From: Oscillospiraceae bacterium
GTDB taxonomy: Bacteria; Bacillota; Clostridia; Oscillospirales; Ruminococcaceae
DNA: 55,410 nucleotides
Assembly (NCBI GenBank): GCA_017468865.1
Contig: JAFUHM010000063.1
Span: 1-55,410, forward strand
Direction of reading: 5' to 3'
The position numbers and the translations under genes are program-made. The notes under the pieces were generated by a model. That model did no database searches. It was not told where the DNA came from and saw only the letters and a list, made by a program, of their open reading frames with translations. Numbering within the stretch: position 1 is the stretch's first letter; each line of letters begins with the position of its first letter. Positions 41,246 through 49,823 of this stretch are shown here, piece after piece.

Positions 41246-42151
41246 TCAGCAGTATATCATCTGTCCTATCCCGGACATGAGATTTTGTTTTGTGTAGCCG
41301 CCTTTGAGAAGGTGCGCCATGCGGGAGAGCTTCCCCATTTTCGGTATCGCAAGGTAACCTTCGATGATGAGCCGCCTGTCGTCGGGGAGCATATCCCCGT
41401 AGGTGTCAAGGAATGCCTGCGCCTGTGCAAAGGTCGCACCGAGGCGTGCCTTCACTCCGTCCGTGTCGGACACTATCCGTGCAATGCCCTTTGCCGTGCG
41501 GTTGTTGACCGCACCGAGGGTATTGTCCCCGTGCTGACGATAGCTTACCGTCCTGTCGGGGAGAAAGACTATCTTCCCGAAGGATGCCGCCAGCAGAGCC
41601 GCCCACCAGTCATGCATCAGCATATCATCGGGGTCTGCACGCTTCATCAGCTCCGCAAGGGGACGATTCATCGCCATGGTGCATCCCGTGACGTTGTTCT
41701 GAGCCAGCAGCCTGTTGAGCGTATCCGCCGACGGGTCAAGCCCCTGATACCTCATGAAGGAGGGCGCCTTCACCGTAAGGTCGGAGTTCACCACCACCGC
41801 ATCCGTATGGATAAGGCAGGGGCTGTCCGACTCAAGTTCCACGCAGGCTTTCAGCTTGTCCTCATGCCATACGTCATCCTGATCGGAGAAGGCGATGACA
41901 TCCGCATCGCATCCCCTGATAAGCGACATGAAATTCGCCTTTGCGGAGCCTGTGCCGGGGGAATTGCGGATAACGGCGATCTTATCGGGGTATCTGTCCG
42001 CATATTCGCACAGTATCTCATATGTGCCGTCCGTCGAGCCGTCATCGGCGGCGGTAAGGTGCCAGCCGGTGTATGTCTGCCTGAGTATGGAGTCAAGCTG
42101 CTCCCTTATATATCGTGCGCCGTTGAAGGCGGCAAGAAGTATCTCCGTCAT
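41246..42151 (-). CDS. Family 2 glycosyltransferase (rhamnosyltransferase-like)
   Basis: 301 residues. N-terminal GT-A fold with ILLAAFNGARYIREQLDSIL, nucleotide-binding AADDGSTDGT, and the metal-binding IAFSDQDDVW. The C-terminal part has helices typical of family 2 enzymes that add rhamnose or galactose (LMHDWWAALLAASFG). Its ATG overlaps the stop of the upstream glycosyltransferase (ATGA). The start is set to 42151 because upstream residues of the longer frame belong to the other gene. Donor is inferred from the neighbouring rhamnose genes. Confidence 0.88.
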   Translation of the reverse strand: MTEILLAAFNGARYIREQLDSILRQTYTGWHLTAADDGSTDGTYEILCEYADRYPDKIAVIRNSPGTGSAKANFMSLIRGCDADVIAFSDQDDVWHEDKLKACVELESDSPCLIHTDAVVVNSDLTVKAPSFMRYQGLDPSADTLNRLLAQNNVTGCTMAMNRPLAELMKRADPDDMLMHDWWAALLAASFGKIVFLPDRTVSYRQHGDNTLGAVNNRTAKGIARIVSDTDGVKARLGATFAQAQAFLDTYGDMLPDDRRLIIEGYLAIPKMGKLSRMAHLLKGGYTKQNLMSGIGQMIYC

Positions 42152-42945
42152 GATGCGCCCCTGTGATAGGACTTTGCGTACTTTCCGCCGCTGCGCCATT
42201 TCCACAGATATTTGAGCAGGGACTCTATCTGTATGAAAAAGTACTTGTGTTCCTTCATATATGCCCGCTCCCACAGATGTGTCACGGAAAACTGCGGAGT
42301 ATACACCGTCCGCCCGTACTGTTGCGCCATCCGTGTGATATCCGCATCCTCATTGTAGAGAAAATACCTCTCGTCAAATCCGCCCATCCGCAGGAATATG
42401 TCTGTCCGCACCGCCATGAAGCAGCCGGAGCAAAATCCGATATCCACCGTATCAGAGGGGGGATCGTCACGCATGGTGTATATGCTCCTCCACTTCTCGA
42501 ATATGCCGCCGAACCGCTCGAGCCTGCCGCCCACCATGTATCTTATCTTAGGTGCCAGCTTCGGCGTGAACTGCTTCTCTCCGTCGGTGGAGATGTATGT
42601 GGGGACTGCCATCACGATATCGGGATGCTCCTGCATATATCCCGCCATCTCTCCGAATATGTCGCTGTTGACGATTATATCGGGATTGACGATGAAGTGA
42701 TAATCCGATCCGAGATAGGGAAGGCAGGCATTCTGACCATGCCCGAAGCCGTAGTTGGTGCCGTTCTCGATGACCGTCACATCGGGGAATTCCTGACGTA
42801 TCACGTCGGGCGTGCCGTCCGACGATGCGTTGTCGCATATGAATATCTTAAGTTCATAGCTCCCCCTGTGGCGGTATACCGACCGCAGCATCTCCAGTAC
42901 GGTGCCGCCGCTGTTATATGTTACCACGCACATCGAAATGGTCAT
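42148..42945 (-). CDS. Family 2 glycosyltransferase (WbbL-type)
   Basis: 265 residues. GT-A motifs: CVVTYNSGGTVLEMLRSV, FICDNASSDGTPDVIR, NYGFGHGQNACLP, FIVNPDI (DXD-like), and the conserved GFCSGCFMAVRTDIF and GGFDERYFLYNEDADI, the pattern of WbbL-like rhamnosyltransferases. The start at 42945 follows GGGGGTGA; a longer frame has no SD. It overlaps the next glycosyltransferase gene by 4 bp and probably works on the same polysaccharide. Confidence 0.9.
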   Translation of the reverse strand: MTISMCVVTYNSGGTVLEMLRSVYRHRGSYELKIFICDNASSDGTPDVIRQEFPDVTVIENGTNYGFGHGQNACLPYLGSDYHFIVNPDIIVNSDIFGEMAGYMQEHPDIVMAVPTYISTDGEKQFTPKLAPKIRYMVGGRLERFGGIFEKWRSIYTMRDDPPSDTVDIGFCSGCFMAVRTDIFLRMGGFDERYFLYNEDADITRMAQQYGRTVYTPQFSVTHLWERAYMKEHKYFFIQIESLLKYLWKWRSGGKYAKSYHRGAS

Positions 42946-43048
42946 ACATTCACCCCCAAAGCCTATTTTACCATAGACGGCAGCTTTTGTCAATAGTCAT
43001 ACACAACAGACGCCGATGATGTCCGCAAAAATTATTTAATTTTACATC

Positions 43049-43077
43049 TTGACATATGAGCCGTGATAGGGTATAAT
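43049..43077 (+). promoter_or_regulatory. Consensus promoter of pckG
   Basis: TTGACA (43049-43054), 17-bp spacer, TATAAT (43072-43077), a perfect match. The leader contains the inverted repeat TAACC...GGTTA (43094-43108). Confidence 0.85.
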
Positions 43078-43145
43078 GAAAATAAGGTTGCTTTAACCTA
43101 ACGGGTTAGTTTCAACTTAAATTTATATATAAAGGAGATAGTATC

Positions 43146-44975
43146 ATGGCAAAGATCCTTAACAAGCCTCTTACCAAGAACCCTTACGTTCTCAAGTGGG
43201 TAGAAGAGCAGATCGCACTCACCACACCTGACTATGTAATGTGGATCGACGGCTCCAAGGAGCAGCTCGAGCAGCTTACCAATGAGGTATGCGCTCTTCC
43301 CGAGGGCAACAACGACAAGATGTACAAGCTCAACCCCGTTAAGCTCCCCGGCTGTATTTATCACCGTACTCTTCCCAACGACGTAGCTCGTGTTGAGGAT
43401 AGAACATTCATCTGCACACCCACCAAGGAAGGCGCAGGCCCCACAAATAACTGGATGGATCCCGCTGAGATGCACGCTAAGCTGGAGAAGCTCTTCACAG
43501 GCGTGATGAAGGGCCGTACAATGTACGTTATCCCCTACTCCATGGGTCCTATCGGCTCTCCTCTTGCTAAGGTAGGCGTTGAGGTCACCGACTCCATCTA
43601 TGTTGTTCTCAACATGAACATCATGACCAGAATGGGCGTACAGGCATTCAACAACCTGGGCGATGAGAACCCCGACTTCGTTAAGGGTCTCCACTCCAAG
43701 GCAGATGTTGATCCCGAGAACCGCTACATCGTGCAGTTCCCCCAGGAGAACAGCATCATGTCCATCAACTCCGCATACGGCGGAAACGTTCTCCTCGGCA
43801 AGAAGTGCTTCGCTCTGCGTATAGCATCTTACCAGGGCAAGAACGAGGGCTGGATGGCTGAGCATATGCTCATCCTCGGCGTTAAGCGCCCCGGCAGCGA
43901 TGAGGTCAAGTACATCACAGCTGCATTCCCCTCTGCCTGCGGCAAGACCAACCTGGCTATGATCATCCCTCCCAAGTACTATCGTGAGCAGGGCTATGAG
44001 ACATTCACAGTCGGCGACGATATCGCATGGATGAAGCCCGGCGAGGATGGCAGACTTTATGCTATCAACCCCGAGAACGGCTTCTTCGGCGTAGCACCCG
44101 GCACCAACGAAAACTCCAACTTCAACGCTCTGGCTTCCACCAGAAAGAACACCATCTTCACCAACGTTGCCATGAACACCGAGGACAACACTGTTTGGTG
44201 GGAGGGTCTTACCAAGGAAGCTCCCGTTTACGCAAGAGAGTGGAAGGGCGCATATGTCAACGGCAAGGCTTATGTAGCTGACGGCAACAAGCTCGCTCAT
44301 CCCAACTCCAGATTCACAGCTCCCGCTGAGAACTGCCCCTGCGTATCTCCCGAGTTCAACAACCCCAAGGGCGTTCCCGTTTCCGCTATGATCTTCGGCG
44401 GCAGAAGAGAGAGCACGACTCCCCTCGTATATCAGTCCTTTGACTGGGTACACGGCACATATGTAGGCTCCGCAGTTTCTTCCGAGACTACCGCAGCAGC
44501 TACAGGTGCAGTAGGCGTTCTCCGTCACGATCCCATGGCTATGAAGCCCTTCATCGGCTACAACGTAGGCGACTACTGGGCACACTGGCTCGAAATGGGC
44601 GAGAAGCTCGGCGACAAGGCTCCTCTCATCTTCAACGTTAACTGGTTCCGCAAGGACGAGAACGGTCATTTCATGTGGCCCGGCTTCGGCGACAACATGA
44701 GAGTCGTTGACTGGATCCTCGACCGTGTTGAGGGCAAGGCTGACGCAGTTGAGACCGCTATCGGCTACCTCCCCAAGCCCGAGGACATCAACCTCAGCGG
44801 CATTGAGGACGAGGTTTCTCTCGACACCGTAAAGAAGCTCCTCGACGTAGATGCAGACCTCTGGAAGAAGGAAGTCGCTCAGATGAGAGACTACTATGCA
44901 GAGCTCACCGCAGGCGGAGCAAATATCCCCAAGGCACTTTACGACGTGCTCGACAAGATCGAGAGCAAGCTGTAA
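43146..44975 (+). CDS. pckG: Phosphoenolpyruvate carboxykinase (GTP)
   Basis: 609 residues, GTP-dependent type, interconverting oxaloacetate and PEP. Motifs: ITAAFPSACGKTNLAMI (kinase-1a P-loop), TVGDDIAWMK (kinase-2), and conserved FNVNWFRKDENGHFMWPGFG and PYSMGPIGSPL. Length is as in the GTP family and not the ATP family (about 540). Codon use is strongly biased to highly expressed codons and the promoter is perfect, so this is likely an abundant protein. In rumen and gut fermenters it often runs toward carbon-dioxide fixation for succinate, which I infer and cannot see. Start after AAAGGAGATA; terminator at 44985. Confidence 0.97.
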   Translation: MAKILNKPLTKNPYVLKWVEEQIALTTPDYVMWIDGSKEQLEQLTNEVCALPEGNNDKMYKLNPVKLPGCIYHRTLPNDVARVEDRTFICTPTKEGAGPTNNWMDPAEMHAKLEKLFTGVMKGRTMYVIPYSMGPIGSPLAKVGVEVTDSIYVVLNMNIMTRMGVQAFNNLGDENPDFVKGLHSKADVDPENRYIVQFPQENSIMSINSAYGGNVLLGKKCFALRIASYQGKNEGWMAEHMLILGVKRPGSDEVKYITAAFPSACGKTNLAMIIPPKYYREQGYETFTVGDDIAWMKPGEDGRLYAINPENGFFGVAPGTNENSNFNALASTRKNTIFTNVAMNTEDNTVWWEGLTKEAPVYAREWKGAYVNGKAYVADGNKLAHPNSRFTAPAENCPCVSPEFNNPKGVPVSAMIFGGRRESTTPLVYQSFDWVHGTYVGSAVSSETTAAATGAVGVLRHDPMAMKPFIGYNVGDYWAHWLEMGEKLGDKAPLIFNVNWFRKDENGHFMWPGFGDNMRVVDWILDRVEGKADAVETAIGYLPKPEDINLSGIEDEVSLDTVKKLLDVDADLWKKEVAQMRDYYAELTAGGANIPKALYDVLDKIESKL

Positions 44976-44984
44976 TAAAATAGC

Positions 44985-45012
44985 GTTCCCTCCCCATCGG
45001 GGAGGGAACTTT
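44985..45012 (+). terminator. Terminator of pckG
   Basis: GTTCCCTCCCC-ATC-GGGGAGGGAAC with TTT after it. Confidence 0.8.
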
Positions 45013-45031
45013 CATGCTGATGTACGAACAC

Positions 45032-45058
45032 AAGCGGCAGTCAGATGACTGCCGCTTT
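45032..45058. terminator. Bidirectional hairpin between pckG and recR
   Basis: AAGCGGCAGTCA-GA-TGACTGCCGCTTT, usable as a terminator from both sides. Confidence 0.6.
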
Positions 45059-45087
45059 CCTGTCTTAAATATCCGCCGAGCCTGCGG

Positions 45088-45684
45088 TCATATCTCGCTT
45101 CTGTTCTCCAGCGCCTTGAACAGCGTGACCTCATCGGCAAATTCAAGGGTGCCGCCTACGGGCAGACCGAATGCGAGCCGGGTCACCTTTACTCCCAGCG
45201 GCTTTATCAGCTTTGAGATGTACATGGCAGTCGCCTCCCCCTCTACCGTAGGATTTGTCGCCATTATGACCTCTCTGACGCCCTTCCCCACACGGGAGAG
45301 GAGCTGCTTTACCCTCAGCATATCGGGGGTGATGCCGTCCATAGGGGAGATAAGCCCGTGAAGGACGTGATATACTCCGTTATATTCGTTTGTGCGCTCA
45401 AAGGCGGTGATGTCCTTGGGGTTTTCCACCACACAGATGATGCCGTGGTCACGGCTGCTCTCCGCACATACGGGGCAGAGCTCATTCTCGGTGAGATTGC
45501 AGCAGAGGCTGCATTCCTTCACCGTGCTGTGCGCCGTCATTATCGCATCGGCAAACGCCCTTGCATCATCATCGGACATGGTCATCACATAGTATGCGAG
45601 CCTCTGGGCGGTCTTCATCCCTATGCCGGGGAGCCGTGCGAACTGCTCGGAAAGCTGTATAAGCGGTAACGCTGTACTGTTCAT
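45088..45684 (-). CDS. recR: Recombination protein RecR
   Basis: 198 residues, the normal RecR length. N-terminal helix-hairpin-helix (LARLPGIGMKTAQRLAYYV style), Cys4 zinc finger CSLCCNLTENELCPVC, Toprim domain with VVENPKDITAFE and GEATAMYI, and the C-terminal VTRLAFGLPVGGTLEFADEV. It forms a clamp with RecO/RecF for gap repair. The start at 45684 follows GGTGATGAT; an 8-residue extension lacks an SD. It is last in the ffs-dnaX-ybaB-recR order, 50 bp after ybaB, with a GC-rich hairpin (45699-45721) in the gap. Confidence 0.97.
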   Translation of the reverse strand: MNSTALPLIQLSEQFARLPGIGMKTAQRLAYYVMTMSDDDARAFADAIMTAHSTVKECSLCCNLTENELCPVCAESSRDHGIICVVENPKDITAFERTNEYNGVYHVLHGLISPMDGITPDMLRVKQLLSRVGKGVREVIMATNPTVEGEATAMYISKLIKPLGVKVTRLAFGLPVGGTLEFADEVTLFKALENRSEI

Positions 45685-45734
45685 ATCATCACCATAACGC
45701 CCCGCCATAAAGACGGGGCGCCTGTCACTTTGCT

Positions 45735-46085
45735 TTAGAAAAGTCCGGGGAAGCTCACGCCGTTGGTGATAGCACCCATGCGGCTCTCGGATACTTCATC
45801 GATCTTGCCGACGCACTCATTGACTGCGGAAATGATAAGATCCTGAAGTGTGGAAGGATCCTCAACGCTGTCAGCGATAACGTCCTTGTTGATCTTGAGC
45901 TCAGTCACCTTTTTTCTGCCGTTCATGGTGATCTCGACCGCTCCGCCGCCTGCTGTGGTGGTGAAGGATTCCTTCTCGATCTCCTCCTGGACGTCGGTGA
46001 TCTCTGCCTGCATTTTCTGAGCCTGACGGATCATAGACTGCATACTCTGATTGCCGCCCATACCCTGTGGTAATCTTGCTTTCAT
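45735..46085 (-). CDS. ybaB: YbaB/EbfC nucleoid-associated protein
   Basis: 116 residues, near the usual 100-115. It starts MKARLPQGMGGNQSMQSM, then a helix MIRQAQKMQAEITDVQEEIE, a beta core VEITMNGRKKVTELKINKDVI, and the C-terminal helix. It binds DNA as a dimer and sits between dnaX and recR in most Firmicutes. The start follows GGAGAGAA. The structured leader copy C lies about 90 nt upstream, between dnaX and this gene, which would allow control independent of dnaX. Confidence 0.95.
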   Translation of the reverse strand: MKARLPQGMGGNQSMQSMIRQAQKMQAEITDVQEEIEKESFTTTAGGGAVEITMNGRKKVTELKINKDVIADSVEDPSTLQDLIISAVNECVGKIDEVSESRMGAITNGVSFPGLF

Positions 46086-46172
46086 AACATTCTCTCCTAA
46101 TCTTCGGATATCCTCACGGATACCCCTTTATTTCATTTGTGCGGCAGGTGCATGGCACCGTGCACACTGTAT

Positions 46173-46285
46173 CAAAGCGCTGCTTTCAAGAAAGCAGCGG
46201 CAAGCATAAACTTGCCGGGATCCGAAGGGACTTTTCCCTGCCGGATATCAGGATGGTACCCGCCTTAAGAGACGGGAGACATCTC
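46173..46285 (-). ncRNA. Structured leader RNA element, copy C
   Basis: Minus strand: GATG, CTCCCGTCTCTTAA, closing GGCGGG and CATC, then a GATATCCGGCAGGG hairpin, GGCAAG...CTTGCC, and the hairpin CTGCTTTC-TT-GAAAGCAG identical to copy B, ending in TTTG. The AAUGGCA hairpin of copies A and B is replaced by a direct CCCGTC/GGCGGG stem. It sits in the dnaX-ybaB gap. Confidence 0.72.
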
Positions 46286-46293
46286 AGTCCCGA

Positions 46294-47883
46294 TCATCCT
46301 ACTTCGACATCCACTCCGCCGGCTTCCGCCTTCTTCAGCACGTCATCAACTGTCATGCCCTGCGGTGCGCTGTCTTCTTCAGCCTGTTTGTTCGTGCCCG
46401 ATCGGTCAAGCTCTTCCTTGTAGCCGATGCGCTTCTTTTCAAGGGCGAATTTCACCTGTTCACTGACGAACATGAGGAAACGCTGTTCGATCTCCGAACC
46501 GTCCGCAAGCAGGCCTTTGAGCATCTCGTCATTCTTCGTATTGATGATGAGATATTCCGTCTGTATATATCCCGTGCTCCCCTCAAGCCAGACACCCACC
46601 GACGGCATTGCCGTGCGGAGCATATCCGTGATGCGGTCCCACTGCTGTATCAGCTGCAGTCCCTTGGGAGCTACTTCAAATCTGTCCTTCGGCGTGACTC
46701 TCTTCTGCGGTGCGGCAGGGACGCCGTTTCTGAGCCGCTTTTCGATAGCATCGATGCGGTTATTCACCTCACCGAGATCGGGAGCGGATGCGGCGGACGG
46801 CTTAACATCGGAGCAGAGCCGTATCAGGCACATTTCCATATCTATGCGCTTGGATACGGAGCCCCGCATCTTCTGCGTACATTCGCCGAGCTCGTCTATT
46901 ATCTCCATTATCCTGTCGGGAGACAGCTTTGATGCGATCTCACGCAGGGTCTCAAGTTCGCTTGGTAGACAGATGATGATATTCATCCTCTGGGGAGAAA
47001 CTGCCGCTATGAGCACGTTCCTGAACTGGAGTATCAGCTCCTCGCACAGTCTCTGCATATCCTTGGAGCGTGAGTACAGCTCGCTTATGATATCGAGAGC
47101 CTTTGCGGGGTCCTTGTCTGCGACCGCTTCAAGCAGTCCGAACAGATGGCCTCTCCCTGCGATGCCTGTCGCCTCGGACACCGTATCTATGGTGATATCC
47201 TCGGAGAATGCGATGCATCGGTCAAGGATGCTCAGCGCATCACGCATACCTCCGTCAGCCGTCTTTGCGATCAGCTCGGCAGGCTCCTCGGTGATGGAGA
47301 TGCCCTCCGCCCTGCACACGTCCATTATACGGGCGGCTATATCCTCCGTGCGGATGCGCATGAAGTCATACCGCTGACAGCGTGAGAGTATGGTGGGCAG
47401 CACCTTATGCAGCTCGGTAGTCGCCATGATGAACTTGACGTGTTCGGGCGGCTCCTCGATTATCTTCAGAAGTGCGTTGAATGCGTCCTTCGACAGCATA
47501 TGCACCTCGTCGATGATGTATATCTTGTATCTGCACCGTTCGGGAGTGTAGAGCGCCGCCTCACGCAGTTCCCTCGCATCGTCCACGCTGCCGTTGGAGG
47601 CGGCGTCTATCTCGATGATGTCGGAAAGGGCGAACTCATCAGCCGCCCTGCATATCTCACATTCGTTGCACGGATCACCGTTCACGGTGTTCTCACAGCA
47701 CAGAGCCTTTGCAAATATGCGTGCGCAGGTGGTCTTGCCCGTACCCCTCGACCCCGTGAAAAGATAGGCATGAGCGGTCTTCCCGCTTATGATCTGGTTC
47801 CTCAGGGTATTGGTGATGTGGGGCTGTGAGATGACGTCGGTAAAGGTAGCAGGACGATATTTCCTGTACAGAGCCTGATACAC
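46294..47883 (-). CDS. dnaX: DNA polymerase III subunit gamma/tau
   Basis: 529 residues. It starts with GTG at 47883 (VYQALYRKYRPATFTD), the normal DnaX N-terminus, because the longer frame to 47943 would run through the 3' end of the SRP RNA. AAA+ motifs: Walker A GSRGTGKTTCARIFAKA, zinc Cys set CCENTVNGDPCNECEIC, Walker B YIIDEVHMLS, sensor 1 IMATTELHKV, and SRCQRYDFMRI. Domain III and the tau-like C-terminus complete it. It is the clamp-loader ATPase. It leads dnaX-ybaB-recR, and the leader element C separates the first two. SD is GGGGGTGT. Confidence 0.96.
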   Translation of the reverse strand: MYQALYRKYRPATFTDVISQPHITNTLRNQIISGKTAHAYLFTGSRGTGKTTCARIFAKALCCENTVNGDPCNECEICRAADEFALSDIIEIDAASNGSVDDARELREAALYTPERCRYKIYIIDEVHMLSKDAFNALLKIIEEPPEHVKFIMATTELHKVLPTILSRCQRYDFMRIRTEDIAARIMDVCRAEGISITEEPAELIAKTADGGMRDALSILDRCIAFSEDITIDTVSEATGIAGRGHLFGLLEAVADKDPAKALDIISELYSRSKDMQRLCEELILQFRNVLIAAVSPQRMNIIICLPSELETLREIASKLSPDRIMEIIDELGECTQKMRGSVSKRIDMEMCLIRLCSDVKPSAASAPDLGEVNNRIDAIEKRLRNGVPAAPQKRVTPKDRFEVAPKGLQLIQQWDRITDMLRTAMPSVGVWLEGSTGYIQTEYLIINTKNDEMLKGLLADGSEIEQRFLMFVSEQVKFALEKKRIGYKEELDRSGTNKQAEEDSAPQGMTVDDVLKKAEAGGVDVEVG

Positions 47884-47914
47884 CCGACACACCCCCACAA
47901 AAAAGGATCCGGTA

Positions 47915-48023
47915 CATAGGTGTGCAGGCTTGCTGCGGCACACGAAACGTACCGCTTAATGCTGCTCGGTTCCCCGCCTGACATGGTTCACGGTGTTTTG
48001 TTGCACAGGGCCCGCACACCTAT
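47915..48023 (-). ncRNA. ffs: Signal recognition particle RNA (4.5S/small SRP RNA)
   Basis: The minus strand carries the domain IV signature ACCATGTCAGGCGGGGAACC then GAGCAGCATTAAGCGGTA. The ends pair: GGTGTGCGGG at the 5' side and CCTGCACACC at the 3' side. A run of T (47898-47904) follows. Place, just before dnaX, is as in many Firmicutes. Boundaries are estimates. Confidence 0.92.
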
Positions 48024-48335
48024 ATATCGGATCATATCCAAATTGACATATATATTATACCACACACCGCCGAAAAAATCAATACCTTTTTCAAAAAAAA
48101 TTTCTGCCCCCTTCCCGTGAGAAAGTCCCCGTGCGCTCCCGTGACTTTCCTGCGGCACGGATACAGTGCATCCATCCCCGTTTCATCGTATCTCCCGTAC
48201 CGTCCTCCGATGACCTGTATAAATATCCGCCCTTCATCAAACTGCATTGTATCAATAACATTCCTGCAAAATTCATTTTATAACTAATCACTAATTTAAT
48301 TTTGTAATTGCTGTTTTTTTCTTCTATATTTAAGA

Positions 48336-48364
48336 TTGATAATTCTGCGATTTCATGTTATACT
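48336..48364 (+). promoter_or_regulatory. Promoter of the MBOAT operon
   Basis: TTGATA (48336-48341), 17-bp spacer, TATACT (48359-48364), 37 bp before the GTG. The stretch 48040-48330 upstream is AT-rich toward the promoter and holds no gene I can support. Confidence 0.7.
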
Positions 48365-48400
48365 ATATATTACTCTATTCTTAAACTAAGAGGTCCCGAC

Positions 48401-49810
48401 GTGGTATTTTCTGATATTTTCTTTTTGTTTGAATTTTTACCCATTTTCCTGATATTCTATTTTGCGGCAGCCGACATAAGGATCAAAAATGTTGTGCTGG
48501 TGTTTTTTTCTCTTTTCTTCTACGCATGGGGCGAGCCCTTCTGGATGGTCCTGCTGCTCATAAGCAGCATCACAGACTTCCTGAACGGCCGGTTCATCAC
48601 CCGTCACAAGGGGGAGAAAAAGGCTGCCCTCGGTGTCGTGTCATCCTGCGTGATAGATCTCGGCATCCTTGCGGTATTCAAGTATTCGGGCTTTTTCATG
48701 TCCTCGGTGAATGCCCTCACGGGGCTTGACCTTCCCGTTCCCGATCTGCATCTTCCCATCGGCATATCATTCTATACCTTCCAGTCCATCACCTATGTGG
48801 TGGATGTGTACAGGGGGAAGAAAGCCCAGCAGAACTACTTCGGATATCTTCTCTATCTCTCCATGTTCTTCCAGCTCGTGGCAGGCCCCATCGTCCGCTA
48901 CGGCGATGTCGCCCGTGAGATAGACCGCCGTGACATCACTACCCACGACTTCGCAGAAGGGCTCTGCCGTCTGGTCTACGGCCTCGGCAAGAAGGTGCTC
49001 ATCGCAAATTCCGTGGGTGCGGTCGCCGAGCAGTGCCTCACCTTCGACGGCGCACCCGTGTCCGTGCTTGCCGCCTGGGCAGGCGTATTCATGTACTCCC
49101 TCCAGATATACTTTGACTTTTCGGGATATTCCGACATGGCGATCGGCATGGGACTCATGTGCGGCTTCCACTTCCCGGAGAACTTTGACCATCCTTACGC
49201 ATCCCGCTCCGTGACGGAGTTCTGGAGACGGTGGCACATCTCCCTCGGCACCTTCTTCCGTGACTATGTTTACATCCCTCTGGGCGGCAACCGCCGCCAT
49301 CAGATGCTCAACATCCTTGTGGTATGGTTCCTTACGGGACTGTGGCACGGGGCATCGGGCAACTTCATCCTGTGGGGGCTGTACTTCGCCTTCTTCCTCG
49401 TACTGGAAAAGACGTTCCTGCTCTCCTTCTTCAAAAAGATACCCGCCCTCTTCGGGCATATCTACACCATTCTCGTGGCTCTGTTCGGCTGGGCGATATT
49501 CTACTTCACCGACATGGGCAAGCTCCTCACCTGCCTTTCCTCCATGTTCGGCGGAAAGGGGCTCCCTCTCACGGACATCGTCACCGAATCCGCACTCAAG
49601 GGGAACATATTCATCATCATCATTGCCGTTCTCCTCTCCGCCCCTGTATACCCAAGGCTCAGATCCCTTGCGGACAAGCTCTCGGGCAATACCGTCACAT
49701 TCACATTATACGGACTTGCCAAGATAGCCTTCCTTCTCGGCATATTCGCTCTATCCGCCATATCTCTGGTGGGCGACACATACAGTCCGTTCCTGTATTT
49801 CAGATTCTGA
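48401..49810 (+). CDS. MBOAT-family O-acyltransferase (AlgI-like)
   Basis: 469 residues, about 11 membrane helices. The start is a GTG at 48401 after AAGAGGT; an ATG at 48308 lies before the promoter and is rejected. AlgI-type signatures are visible: HLPIGISFYTFQSITYVVD, FDFSGYSDMAIG, TEFWRRWHISLGTFFRDYVY and LTGLWHGASGNFILWG with the catalytic His (WHGAS). The protein passes acetyl groups through the membrane to surface polysaccharide. It is followed at 13 bp by the DHHW protein, the usual AlgI/AlgJ-like pairing. Confidence 0.94.
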   Translation: MVFSDIFFLFEFLPIFLIFYFAAADIRIKNVVLVFFSLFFYAWGEPFWMVLLLISSITDFLNGRFITRHKGEKKAALGVVSSCVIDLGILAVFKYSGFFMSSVNALTGLDLPVPDLHLPIGISFYTFQSITYVVDVYRGKKAQQNYFGYLLYLSMFFQLVAGPIVRYGDVAREIDRRDITTHDFAEGLCRLVYGLGKKVLIANSVGAVAEQCLTFDGAPVSVLAAWAGVFMYSLQIYFDFSGYSDMAIGMGLMCGFHFPENFDHPYASRSVTEFWRRWHISLGTFFRDYVYIPLGGNRRHQMLNILVVWFLTGLWHGASGNFILWGLYFAFFLVLEKTFLLSFFKKIPALFGHIYTILVALFGWAIFYFTDMGKLLTCLSSMFGGKGLPLTDIVTESALKGNIFIIIIAVLLSAPVYPRLRSLADKLSGNTVTFTLYGLAKIAFLLGIFALSAISLVGDTYSPFLYFRF

Positions 49811-49823
49811 TAAAGGATATAAT

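Noticed and set aside
40718..42166. Plus-strand ORF opposite rfbB and the first glycosyltransferase
   Set aside because: Both minus-strand genes have clear motifs and SDs; the plus frame spans two genes and is an artefact.
43094..43109. Inverted repeat TAACC...GGTTA in the pckG leader as an operator
   Set aside because: Short arms, and no related copy was noticed elsewhere in the window; kept only as a note with the promoter.
43098..44669. Long minus-strand ORF opposite pckG (523 codons)
   Set aside because: A shadow of a highly biased gene; its peptide is rich in Val, Ala, Gly and Cys and has no SD or family pattern.
48040..48330. Stretch upstream of the MBOAT gene checked for a small gene or riboswitch
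   Set aside because: No SD-led frame and no clear paired structure was seen beyond AT-rich promoter DNA.
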